Origin: Sambucus nigra
Taxonomy: Eukaryota; Streptophyta; Magnoliopsida; Dipsacales; Adoxaceae
NCBI GenBank assembly: GCA_949130495.1
Contig: OX422223.1
Coordinates: 72,476,751 to 72,540,750 of the forward strand
DNA length: 64,000 nucleotides
Reading direction: 5' to 3'
A program made the position numbers and the translations under genes. Below the pieces are notes generated by a model. The model saw only the letters and a program-made list of their open reading frames with translations. It did no database searches and had not been told where the DNA came from. Positions 12,297 to 23,295 of this stretch are shown in pieces; positions within the stretch are counted from its first letter, which is position 1, and each line of letters starts with the position of its first letter.

Positions 12297-14607
12297 AGCC
12301 CCTAAACGACCCCGTAGGAGGCACGAACACCTCACAAGGGACTAATGTAACTTGTAGGAATAGATCGGGTCATCTCGGCTCTCTCGGTTTGAGAGTATGA
12401 GGATAATTTGTAAAAATCACACTTAGTTACAAACATGCCGTTGAAGGGTGAAAACCCAAATCGGCCCCTAAACGACCTCGTAGGAGGCACGAACAGCTCG
12501 CACGGGACCAATGTTACTTGTAGGAACTGACCGCGTAGTCCTGGGTCTCCCGGTTTGAGAGTATGATGATAATTAGCAAAAATCCCAAAAACATGCCGTT
12601 AAAGGGTAAAAACGCAAACCGGCCCCCAAATGATGCCGTAGGAGGCATGAACACGTCGCACGGGACCAATGTAACTTGTAGGAACTGACCGCGTAGTCCC
12701 GGGGCTCCAGATTTGAGAGGATGAAGATAATTTGCAAAAATCACACTTAGAGTTAAAAAAATAGGTCTTTAAAGGGTTAAAACCCAAATCGGCCCCCAAT
12801 CGACCCCGTAGAAGGCACGAACACCTCGCACGGGACCAATGTAACTTGTAGGAACTGACAGCATAGTCCCGGGGCTCCCGGTTTGTGAATAGGATGATAA
12901 TTTACAAAAATCAACACTTAAAACTTAAAAATATGACGTTAAAGGGTGAAAACCCAAACCAGCCCCCAAACAACACCGTAGGAGGCATGAACACCTCGCA
13001 CGGGACCAATGTAACTTGTAGGAGCTGAGCACGTAGTCCTGAGTCTTCCGGTTGGAGAGTATGACGATAATTTGTAAAAATCACACTTAGAGTTGAAAAC
13101 AGGCCATTAAAGGGTGAAAACCCAAATCGGCCCCCAATCGACCCCGTACGAGGCACGAACACTTCGCACGGGACCAATGTAACTTGTAGGAATAGACCGC
13201 ATAGTCCCGGGTCTCCCGGTTTGTGAATAGGATGATAATTTGCAAAAATAAACATTTAAAATTAAAAACAGGCCGTTAAAGGGTGAAAACTCAAACCAGC
13301 CCCCAAACGACCCCGTAGGAGGCACGAACACCTCGCACGGGACCAATGTAACTTGTAGAAACTGACCACATAGTTCCGGGTCTCCCTATTTGAGAGTATA
13401 ATGATAATTTCCAAAACTGAAACTTAGAGTTAAAAACATTCCGTTAAAAGGTGAAAACCCAAACCGGCCCCGAAACGACCCCATAGGAGGCACGGACACC
13501 TCGCACGTGACCAATGTAACTTGTAGGAACTGACCACATAGTTTCGGGTCTCCCTATTTGAGAGTATAATGATAATTTCCAAAACTGAAACTTAGAGTTA
13601 AAAACATGCCGTTAAAAGGTGAAAACCCAAACCGGCCCCAAAACGACCCCATAGGAGGCACGGACACCTCGCACGGGACCAATGTAACTTGTAGGAACTG
13701 ACCGCATAGTCTCGGGTCTCCCTTTTTGAGAGTATGACGATAACTTGGAAAAATCACACTTAGAGTTAAAAACAGGTCGTTAATGGGTGAAAACCCAAAC
13801 CGGCCCCCAATCGACCCCGTAGGAGGCACGAACACCTTGCACGGGACATTGTGACTTGTAGGAACTGACAGCGTAGTCCCGGGTCTCCCGGTTTGTGAAT
13901 AGGATGATAATATGTAAAACTCAATAGTTAAATATAAAAACATGCCGTTAATGGGTGAAAACCCAAACGAGCCCCCAAACGACCCCGCAGGAGGCATGAA
14001 CACCTCGCACGGGACCAATGTAATTGTAGGAACTGACTGCGTAGTCCCGGGTGTTTCGGTTTCAAAGTATGACGGTAATTTGCAAAAATCACACTTAGAC
14101 ATGAAAACATGCCGTTAAAGGATGAAAACCCAAACCAGCCCCTAAGGACTCCATTGGAGGCACGAACACCTCGCACTGGACTAATGTAACTTGTAGGAAC
14201 AGATCGGGTAATCCCGGATCTCCCGGTTTAAGGGTATGATGATAATTTCTAAAAATCACACTTAGTTACAAACATGCCGTTAAAGGGTGAAAACCCAAAC
14301 CGGCCCCCAAACGACCTCGTAGGAGGCACGAACACCTCGCACGGGACCAATGTTACTTCTAGGAACTGACCGTGTAGTTCTGGGTCTCCCGGTTTTAGAG
14401 TATGAAGATAATATGTAAAAATCACAAAAACATGCCGTTAAAGGGTAAAAACGCAAACCGGCCCCGAAATGATGCCGTAGGAGGCATAAACACGTCGCAC
14501 GGGACCAATGTAACTTGTAGGAACTGACCGTGTAATCCCGGGTCTCCCGATTTGAGAGGATGAAGATAATTTGCAAAAATCACACTTAGAATTAAAAAAA
14601 CAGGTCG
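12297..14607 (+). repeat. Additional 10/11-monomer sub-repeat at the end of block R
   Basis: The subtypes seen in 10,6-12,3 kb (TTACAAACATG tail, 158-bp, long A-run, TTAAAACTT tail and so on) are repeated once more. The marker GGATGAAAACCCAAACC occurs at 10,601, 12,274 and about 14,120. The second step is about 11 monomers instead of ten because one monomer is duplicated locally (13,443-13,610). Confidence 0.82.
13275..13610 (+). repeat. Local duplication of one monomer
   Basis: Two neighbouring monomers end with the same uncommon tail, AATTTCCAAAACTGAAACTT, and are each 168 bp (anchors 13,275, 13,443 and 13,611). The tail of the second is preceded by GTTTCGGGTCTCCCTATTTG. Elsewhere in block R this tail occurs once per cycle. 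The same doublet is present at 40,531-40,866, so it arose before block R was copied. Confidence 0.85.
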
Positions 14608-17600
14608 TTAATGGGTGAAAATCCAAACCGGCCCCCAAATGACCCCGTAGGAGGCACAAACACCTCGCACGGGACCAATGTTACTTGTAGGAACTAACCG
14701 CGTAGTCCTGGGTCTCCCAGTTTGAGAGTATGACGATAATTTGCAAAAATCACAAAAAAATTCCGTTAAAGGGTAAAAACGCAAACCGTCCCCCAAATGA
14801 CGCCGTAGGAGGCATGAACACGTCGCAGGGGACCAATGTAACTTGTAGGAACTGACCGCGTAGTCCCGGGTCTCCTGATTTGAGAGTATGATGATAATTT
14901 TCAAAAATCAGACTTAGAGTTAAAAAAAAGAGGCCGTTAAAGGGTGAAAACCCAAATCGGCCCCTAATCGTCCCCGTAGGAGGCACGAACACCTCGCACT
15001 GGACAAATGTAACATGTAGGAACTAACTGCGTAGTCCCGAGTCTCCCGGTTTGATAGTATGACAATAATTTGGACAAATCACAGTTAGTTAAAAACATGT
15101 CGTTAAAGGGTGAAAACCCAAATCTCCCCCAAACGACCACGTGGGAAGCACGAACAGCTCGCACGGGACCAATGTAACTTGTAGGAACTGACCGTGTAGT
15201 CACGGGTCTCCCGGTTTGACAGTATAATGATAATTTGCAAAAATCACATTTAGAGTTAAAAATAGGCCGTTAAAGGCTGAAAACCTAAACCGCCCCCAAT
15301 CAACCCCGTTAGAGGCACGAACACCTCGCACGGGACCAGTGTAACTTGTAGGAACTGAGAGCGTAGTCCCGGGTCTCCCGACTTGTGAATAGGATGATAA
15401 TTTACAAAAATCAACACTTAAACTTTAAAACATGTCGTTAAAGGTTGAAAAACCAAGCCAACCCCCAAACAACCCCGTAGGAGGCACGAACACCTCGGAC
15501 GGGACCAATGTAACTTGTAATAACTGACCGCGTAGTGCCGGGTGTCCCGATTTGGGAGTATGACGATAATTTGCAAAAATCACACTTAGAGTTAAACATA
15601 GGCCGTTAAAAGGTAAAAACGCAAACCGTCCCCCAATCGACCCCGTGGGAGGCACGAACACCTTGCACGGGAGCAATGTAACTTATAGGAACGTACAACG
15701 TAGTCTCGTGTCTCTCGGTTTTTGAATAGGACCTTAATTTGCAAAAAATCAATACTTAAACTGAAAAACATGCCGTTAAAGGTTGAAAACCCAAACCAGC
15801 CCCCAAACGACCCAGTAGGAGGCACGTACACCTCGCATGGGATCAATGTAACTTGTAGTAACTGACCGCGTAGTCTCGGGTCTCCCGGTTTGAGAGTAAG
15901 ACGATAATTTGCAAAAATCACAAAAACATGCCGTTAAAGGGTAAAAACCCAAATCGGCCCCCAAACGACCCCATAGGAGGCACGAACACCTCGCACGGTA
16001 CCAATGTAACTTGTAGGAACTGACAGCGTAGTCGCGGGTCTCCCGATTTGTGAATAAGACGATAATTTGCAAAAATAAACACTTAAACTTAAGAACATAC
16101 CGTTAAAGGGTGAAAACCCAAACCGGCCCCCAAATGACCCCGTAAGAGGCACGAACACCTCGCGCGGGACCAATGTAACTTGTAGGAACTGACCGCGTAG
16201 ACCCGGGTCTCTCGGTTTAAGAGTATGATGATATTTTGTAAAAATCCAAATTAGAGTTAAAAACAGGCCGTTAAAGGGTGAAAACCCAAACATGCCCTCA
16301 ATCGACCCTCGAGGAGGAAAGGAAAACATCGCACGGGACCAATGTAAGTTGTAGGAACTGACAGCGTAGTCCCGGGTCTCCCGGTTTATGAATAAGAAAA
16401 AAATTTGCAAAAATCAACACTTAAACTTAAAAACATGCCGTTAAAGGGTGAAAACCCAAACCAACCCCCAAACAACCCCGTAGGAGGCATGAACACCTCG
16501 CACAGGACCAATGTAACTTGTAGGAACTAACCGCGTAGACCCGAGTCTCCCAATTTGAGAGAATGATGATAATTTGTTAAAATCACACTTAGAGTTGAAA
16601 ATCGGCAATTAAAGGGTGAAAACCCAAACCGGCCGCCAATCGACCCCATACGAGGCACGAACACCTCGCACGGGACTAATGTAACTTGTAGGAACAGAAG
16701 CATAGTCCCAGTTCTCCCGATTTCTGAATAGGACGATAATTTGTGAAAATTAACATTTAAACTTAAGAACAGGCCTTTAAAGGGTGAAAACTCAAACCAG
16801 TGCCCAAACGACCCCGTAGGAGGCACGAACACCTCGCACGGGACCAATGTATCTTTTAGGAACTGAACGTATAGTTCCGGGTCTCCCTATTAGAGAGTAT
16901 GATGATGATTCAAAAAAATGAAAATTAGAGTTTAAAGCATGCCATTAAAGGGTAAAAACCCAAATCGGCCCCCAAATGACCCCGTAGGAGGCACGAACAC
17001 GTCGCACGGTACCAATGTAACTTGTAGGAACTGACCGCATAGTCCGGAGTCTCTCGGTTTTTGAGTATGATGAAAATTTTCAAAACTCACACGTAGTGTT
17101 AAAAAAATAGGTCGTTAAAGGGTGAAAACCCAAACCGGCCCCCAATCGTCCCCGTAGGAGGAACGAACACCTCGCACGGTACCAATGTAACTTGTAGGAA
17201 CTGACAGCGTAGTCGCGGGTCTCCCAATTTGTGAATAGGATGATAATTTGATAAAATCAACACTTAAACATTAAAACGTACTGTTAAAGGGTGAAAACCC
17301 AAATCGGCCCCCAAATGACCCCGTAGGAGGCACAAACACCTCGCGCGGGACCAATGTAACTTGTAGGAACTGACCGCGTAGACCCGGGTCTCCCGGTTTA
17401 AGAGTATGATGATATTTTGCAAAAATCAAACTTAGAGTTAAAAACAGGTCGTTAAAGGGTGAAAACCCAAACAGGCCCTCAATCGACCCTGGAGGAGGCA
17501 CGAACACATCGCACGGGACCAATGTATGTTGTAGGAACTGACAGTGTAGTCCTGGGTCTCCCGGTTTGTGAATAAGACGATAATTTGTAAAAATCAACAC

Positions 17601-17910
17601 TTAAACTTAAAAACATGACGTTAAAGGGTGAAAACCCAAACCAGCCCCCAAACAACCCCGTAGGAGGCATGAACACCTCGTACGGGACCAATGTAACTTG
17701 TAGGAACTGACCGTGTAGACCCGGGTCTCCCGGTTTGAGAGTATGATGATAATTTGTAAAAATCACACTTAAAGTTGAAAACCGGCAATTAAAGGGTGAA
17801 AACCCAAACTGGCCCCCAATCGACCCCGTACGAGGCATGAACACCTCACACGGGACTAATGTAACTTGTAGGAATAGACCGCATAGTCCCAGGTCTCCCG
17901 ATTTGTGAAT
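14607..17910 (+). repeat. HOR block S, copy 1
   Basis: The block resembles 21,157-23,295, at an offset of 6,537 from about 14,620 to 15,400, then 6,352 to about 16,000, and then 5,339 from about 16,900 onward. Shared markers include AAAAAAATTCCG or AAACATTCCG, GACCACGTGGGA, GGACCTTAATTTGC, CGTACACCTCGCA and the tail GAAAACCGGCAATT or GAAAACCGACAATT. The stepwise changes of offset mean that copy 2 has lost sequence. Confidence 0.82.
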
Positions 17911-20900
17911 AGGATAATAATTTGTAAAAATCAACATTTAAACTTAAAAACAGGCCGTTAAAGGGTGAAAACTCAAACCAGCCCCCAAACGACCCCGTAG
18001 GAGGCACGAACACCTCGCACGGGACCAATGTAACTTATAGGAACTGACCGTATAGTTCCGGGTCTCCCTATTTGAGAGTATGATGATAATTTAAAAAAAT
18101 GAAACTTAGAGTTAAAAACATGCCGTTAAAGGATGAAAACCCAAACCGGCCCCGAAGCGACCCCGTAGGAGGCACGAACACCTCGCACGTGATGAATGTA
18201 ACTTGTAGGAACTGACCGCTTAATCTCGAGTCTCCCGATTTGAGAAAATGATGATAATCTGAAAAAATCATACTTAGTGTTAAAAAAAATAGGACGTTAA
18301 AGGGTGAAAACCAAAACCGGCCCCCAATCATCCCGTAGGAGGCACGAACACCTCGCACGGTTCCAATGTAACTTGTAGGAACTGATAGCGTAGTCGCGGA
18401 TCTCTCGATTTGTGAATAGGACAATAATTTGCAAAAATCAACACCTAAACTTAAAAACATACCATTAAAAGGTGAAAACCATAACCAGCCCCCAAACGAC
18501 CCAATAGGAGGCGCGTACACCTCGCACGGGATCAATGTAACTTGTAGTAACTGACTGCGTAGTCCCGGGTCTCCCGGTTTGAGAGTATGACGATAATTTG
18601 CAAAAATCACAAATACATGCCGTTAAAGGGAAAAAACCAAAATCGGCCCCCAAACGACCCCGTAGGAGGCACGAACACATCACACGGGACTAATGAAACT
18701 TTTAGGAACTGATCGCATAGTCCCGAGTCTCTCGGTTTGAGAGTATGACAAAAATTTGCAAAAATCACACTTAGTGTTAAAAAAATAGGCCGTTAAAGGG
18801 TGAAAACCCAAACCGGCCCCCAATCGTCCCCGTAGGAGGCACGAACACCTCGCACGGTACCAATGTATCTTGTAGGAACTGACAGCGTAGTCGCGGGTCT
18901 CTCGATTTGTGAATAAGATGATAATTTGCAAAAATCAACACTTAAACTAAAAAACATACCGTTAAAGGGTGAAAACCCAAACCGGCCCCCAAATGACCCC
19001 ATAGGAGGCACGAACACCTCGCGCGGGACCAATGTAACTTGTAGGAACTGACCGCGTAGACCGGGTCTTCGGTTTAAGAGTATGATGATATTTTGCAAAA
19101 ATCAAACTTAGAGTTAAAAACAGGCCATTAAAGGGTGAAAACCCAAACAGGCCCTCAGTCGACCCTTGAGGAGGAAAGGAAAACATCGCACGGGACCAAT
19201 GTAAGTTGTAGGAACTGACAGCGTAGTCCCGGGTCTCCCAATTTGTTAATAAGACAAAAATTTGCAAAAATCAATACTTAAACTTAAAAACATGCCGTTA
19301 AAGGGTGATAACCCAAACCAGCCCACAAATAACCCCGTAGGAGGCATGAACACCTCGCACGGGACCAATGTAACTTTTAGGAACTGACCGCGTAGACCCG
19401 AGGTCTCCCGGTTTGAGAGCATGACTATAATTTGTAAAAATCACACTTAGAGTTGAAAACCGGCAATTAAAAGGTGAAAACCCAAACCGGCCCCCAATCG
19501 ACCCCGTACGAGGGACGAACACCTCACACGGGATTAATGTAACTTGTAGGAACAGACCACATAGTCCCAGGACTCCCGATTTGTGAATAGGATGATAATT
19601 TGTAAAAATCAACATTTAAACTTAAAAACAGTCCGTTAATGGGTGAAAACTCAAACCAGCCCCCAAACGACCCCGTAGGAGGCACGAACACCTCGCACCG
19701 GACCAATGTAACTTATAGGAACTGACCGTATAGTTTCGGGTCTCCCTATTTGAGAGTATGATGATAATTTAAAAAAATGAAACTTAGAGTTAAAAACATG
19801 CCGTTCAAGGGTGAAAACCCAAACCGACCCCGAAGCGACCCCGTAGGAGGCACGAACACCTCACACATGACTAATGTTACTTGTAGGAATTGACTGCATA
19901 ATCCGGAGTCTCCCGGTTTGAGAATATAACGATAATCTGAAAAAATCGTACTTAGTGTTAAAAAAATAGGTCGTTAAAGGGTGAAAACCAAAACCGTCCC
20001 CCAATCGTCCCCGTAGGAGGCACGAACACCTCGCACGGTACCAATGTAACTTGTAGGAACTGTCAGCGTAGTCGCGGGTCTCTTGATTTCTGAATAGGAC
20101 GATAATTTGCAAAAATCAACACTTAAACTTTAAAACATACCATTAAAGGGTGAAAACCCAAACCATCCCCCAAACGGCCCCGTAGCAGGCACGAACACCT
20201 CGCACGGGACCAATTTAACTTGTAGGAACTGACCGTGTAGTCCCGGGTCTCCCGTTTTGAGAGTACGATGATAATTTGCTAAATTCACACTTAAAACTTA
20301 AAAACATTTCGTTAATGGGTGAAAACCGAAACCAACCCCCAAACAACCCCGTAGGAGGCATGAACAGCTCACACGGCACCAATGTAACTTGTAGGAACTG
20401 ACCACGTAGTCTCGGGTCTCCCGGTTTGAGAGTATGATGATAATTTGTAAAAATCACACTTAGAGTTGAAAACAGGCGATTAAAGGGAGAAAACCCAAAC
20501 CGGTGCCGAAACAACCCCGTAGGAGGCACGAACACCTCGCACGGGACCAATGTAACTTGTAATAACTGACCGCGTAGTGCCGGGTGTCCCGATTTGGGAG
20601 TATGACGATAATTTGCAAAAATCACACTTAGAGTTAAACATAGGCCATTAAAGGGTAAAAACCCAAACCGGCCCCCACTCGACCTCATAGGAGGCACGAA
20701 CACCTCGCACTGGACAATGTAACTTGTAGGAACTGACAGCGTAGTCACGAGTCTCCCGATTTTTTAATAGGGCGATAATTTGCAAAACTCAACAGTTAAA
20801 CATAAAAACATGCCGTTAAAGTGTGAAAACCCAAACGAGCCCCCAAACGACCCCGTAGGAGGCACGAACACCACGCACGGGACCAATGTAACTTGTAGGA

Positions 20901-21049
20901 ACTGACCGCGTAGTCCCGGGTCTTTCGGTTTGAGAGTATGATGATAATTTGCAAAAATCACACTTAGACATGAAAACATGCCGTTAAAGGATGAAAACCC
21001 AAACCAGCCCCTAAACGACCCCGTAGGAGGCACGAACACCTCGCACGGG
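17911..21049 (+). repeat. HOR block L, copy 2
   Basis: This block matches 1-3,141 at an offset of 17,910 falling to 17,908 through single-base indels. A patch at about 20,594-20,680 differs from copy 1 and instead resembles 15,545-15,625. After CACGGGA at 21,049 the sequence continues with AACAGACCGCGTAATCCC, unlike copy 1, and runs into block S. Confidence 0.92.
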
Positions 21050-21148
21050 AATAATATAACTTGTAGGAACAGACCGCGTAATCCCAGATCTCCCGGTTTA
21101 AGAGAATGATGATAATTTGTAAAAATCACACTTAGTTACAAACATGCC

Positions 21149-21302
21149 GTTAAAGGGTAGGAGGCACAAACACCTTGCACGGGAGATCCGGGACCAAACA
21201 CCTTGCACGGGACCAATGTTACTTGTAGGAACTAACCGCGTAGTCCTGGGTCTCCCGGTTTGAGAGTATGACGATAATTTGTAAAAATCATAAAAACATT
21301 CC
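21149..21302 (+). repeat. Rearranged 154-bp monomer
   Basis: After the anchor at 21,149 the usual GAAAACCCAAACC and C-rich stretch are missing: AAAGGG at about 21,153 runs directly into TAGGAGGCACAAACACC. Then AAACACCTTGCACGGGA is partly repeated (21,168-21,184 and 21,196-21,212), separated by GATCCGGGACC. The rest of the monomer is normal. A deletion of about 33 bp and a small duplication nearly cancel in length. Confidence 0.85.
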
Positions 21303-23295
21303 GTTAAAGGGTAAAAACGCGAACCGACCCCCAAATGACGCCATGGGAGGCATGAACACGTCGCACGGGACCAATGTAACTTGTAGGAACTGACCGCGTA
21401 GTCCCGGATCTCCTGATTTGAGAGTATGACGATAATTTTCAAAAATCAGACTTAGAGTTAAAAAAAGAGGCCGTTAACGGGTGAAAACCCAAACCGGCCC
21501 CCAATCCTCCCCGTAGAAGGTACGGACACCTCGCACTGGACCAATGTAACATGTAGGAACTGACTGCGTAGTCCCGAGTCTCCCAGTTTGAGAGTATGAT
21601 AATAATTTGGACAAATCATAGTTAGTTAAATACATGTCGTTAAAGGGTGAAAACCCAAATTGCCCCCAAACGACCACGTGGGAGGCACGAACAACTCGCA
21701 CGGGACCAAAGTAACTTGTAGGAACTGACCGCGTAGTCCCGGGTCTCCCGGTTTGAGAGTATAATGATAATTTGCAAAAATCACATTTAGAGTTAAAAAT
21801 AGGCCGTTAAACGGTGAAAACCTAAACCGGCTCCCAATCAACCCCGTTAGAGGCACGAACACCTCGCACGGGACCAATGTAACTTGTAGGAACTGAGAGC
21901 ATAGTCCCGGGTCTCCCGATTTGTGAAAAAATTACACTTAGAGTTAAACATTGGCTGTTAAAGGGTGAAAACCCAAATTGTCCCCCAATCGACCCCGTGC
22001 GAGGCACGAACACCTCGCACGGGACCAATGTAACTTGTAGGAACATACAACGTAGTTCCGGGTCTCCCGATTTTTGAATAGGACCTTAATTTGCAAAAAT
22101 CAACACTTAAACTTAAAAACATGCCGTTAAAGGGTGAAAACCCAAACCAACCCCCAAACGACGCAATAGGAGGCACGTACACCTCGCACGGGATCAATGT
22201 AACTTATAGTAACTGACGGCGTAGTCCCGGGTCTCCCGGTTTGAGAGTATGACGATAATTTGCAAAAATCACAAAAACATGCCGTTAAAGGGTAAAAACC
22301 CATATCGGCCCCCAAACGACCCCGTAGGAGGCACGAACACGTCGCACGGAACCAATGTAACTTGTAGGAACTTACCGCATAGTACCGAGTCTCTCGGTTT
22401 GGGAGTATGATGAAAATTTGCAAAAATCACACTTAGTGTTAAAAAAATAGGCCGTTAAATGGTGAAAACCCAAACCGGCCCCAATCGTCCCCGTAGGAGG
22501 CACGAACACCTCGCACGGTACCGATGTAACTTGTAGGAACTGACAGCGTAGTCGCGGGTCTCCCGGTTTCTGAATAGGATGATAATTTGCAAAAATGATC
22601 ACTTAAACTTAAAAATATACCGTTAAAGGGTGAAAACCCAAATCGGCCCCCAAATGACCCCGTAGGAGGCACGAACACCTCGCGCGGGACCAATGTAACT
22701 TGTAGGAACTGACCGCGTAGACCCGGGTCTCCCGGGTTAAGAGTATGATGATATTTTGCAAAAATCAAACTTAGAGTTAAAAACAGGCCGTTAAAGGGTG
22801 AAAACCCAAACAGGCCCTCAATCGACCCTAGAGGAGGCTCGAACACATCGCACGGGACCAATGTAAGTTGTAGGAACTAACAGCGTAGTCCCGGGTCTCC
22901 CGGTTTGTGAATAAGACGATAATTTCCAAAAATCAACACTTAGACTTAAAAACATGCCGTTAAAGGGTGAAAACCCAAACCAGCCCCCAAACAACCCCGT
23001 AGGAGGCATGAACACCTCGCACGGGACCAATGTAACTTGTAGGAACTGACCGCGTAGACCCGGGTCTCCCGGTTTGAGAGTATGACGATATTTTGTAAAA
23101 TCACACTTAGAGTTGAAAACCGACAATTAAAGGGTGAAAACCAAAATCGGCCCCCAATCGACCCCGTACGAGACACGAACACCTCGCACGGGACTAATTA
23201 ACTTGTAGGAACAGACCGCATAGTCCCTGGTCTCCCGATTTGTGAATAGGATGATAATTTGTAAAAATCAACATTTGAACTTAAAAAACAAGTCG
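21157..23295 (+). repeat. HOR block S, copy 2, with internal deletions
   Basis: This block matches 14,607-17,957 in subtype order. It has lost about 185 bp at 21,926-21,930 and about 1,013 bp (six monomers) near 22,283-22,350 relative to copy 1. After the second step the alignment to 17,113-17,957 holds at an offset of 5,339 (for example 17,620 with 22,959). The block ends near 23,295, where the next monomers resemble the start of block L but soon diverge. Confidence 0.8.
21806..21956 (+). repeat. 151-bp fused monomer
   Basis: The sequence goes from CCCGATTTGTGA directly to AAAAATTACACTTAGAG, skipping TAGGATGATAATTTGC. Compared with 15,269-15,605 in copy 1 of block S, the event removed one whole monomer plus 17 bp (offset change from 6,537 to 6,352). 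Confidence 0.85.

Larger units (their letters stand above)
3141..14607 (+). repeat. HOR block R, copy 1 (11.5 kb)
   Basis: This block matches 30,397-41,863 at a constant offset of 27,256 bp. I checked the offset at many monomer anchors (3,243 and 30,499; 7,927 and 35,183; 13,443 and 40,699). The upstream monomers differ in type (3,075 against 30,331), which places the left edge near 3,141. The right edge lies at about 14,607, after the tail TTAGAATTAAAAAAA. Inside are two tandem 28-monomer units and a further 10/11-monomer stretch. Identity between copies looks like 95-98% by eye. Confidence 0.93.

Noticed and set aside
3141..14607. 5S rDNA or tRNA genes hidden in the tandem unit
   Set aside because: No A-box/B-box pair, cloverleaf or 5S internal control region could be recognised in the monomer.
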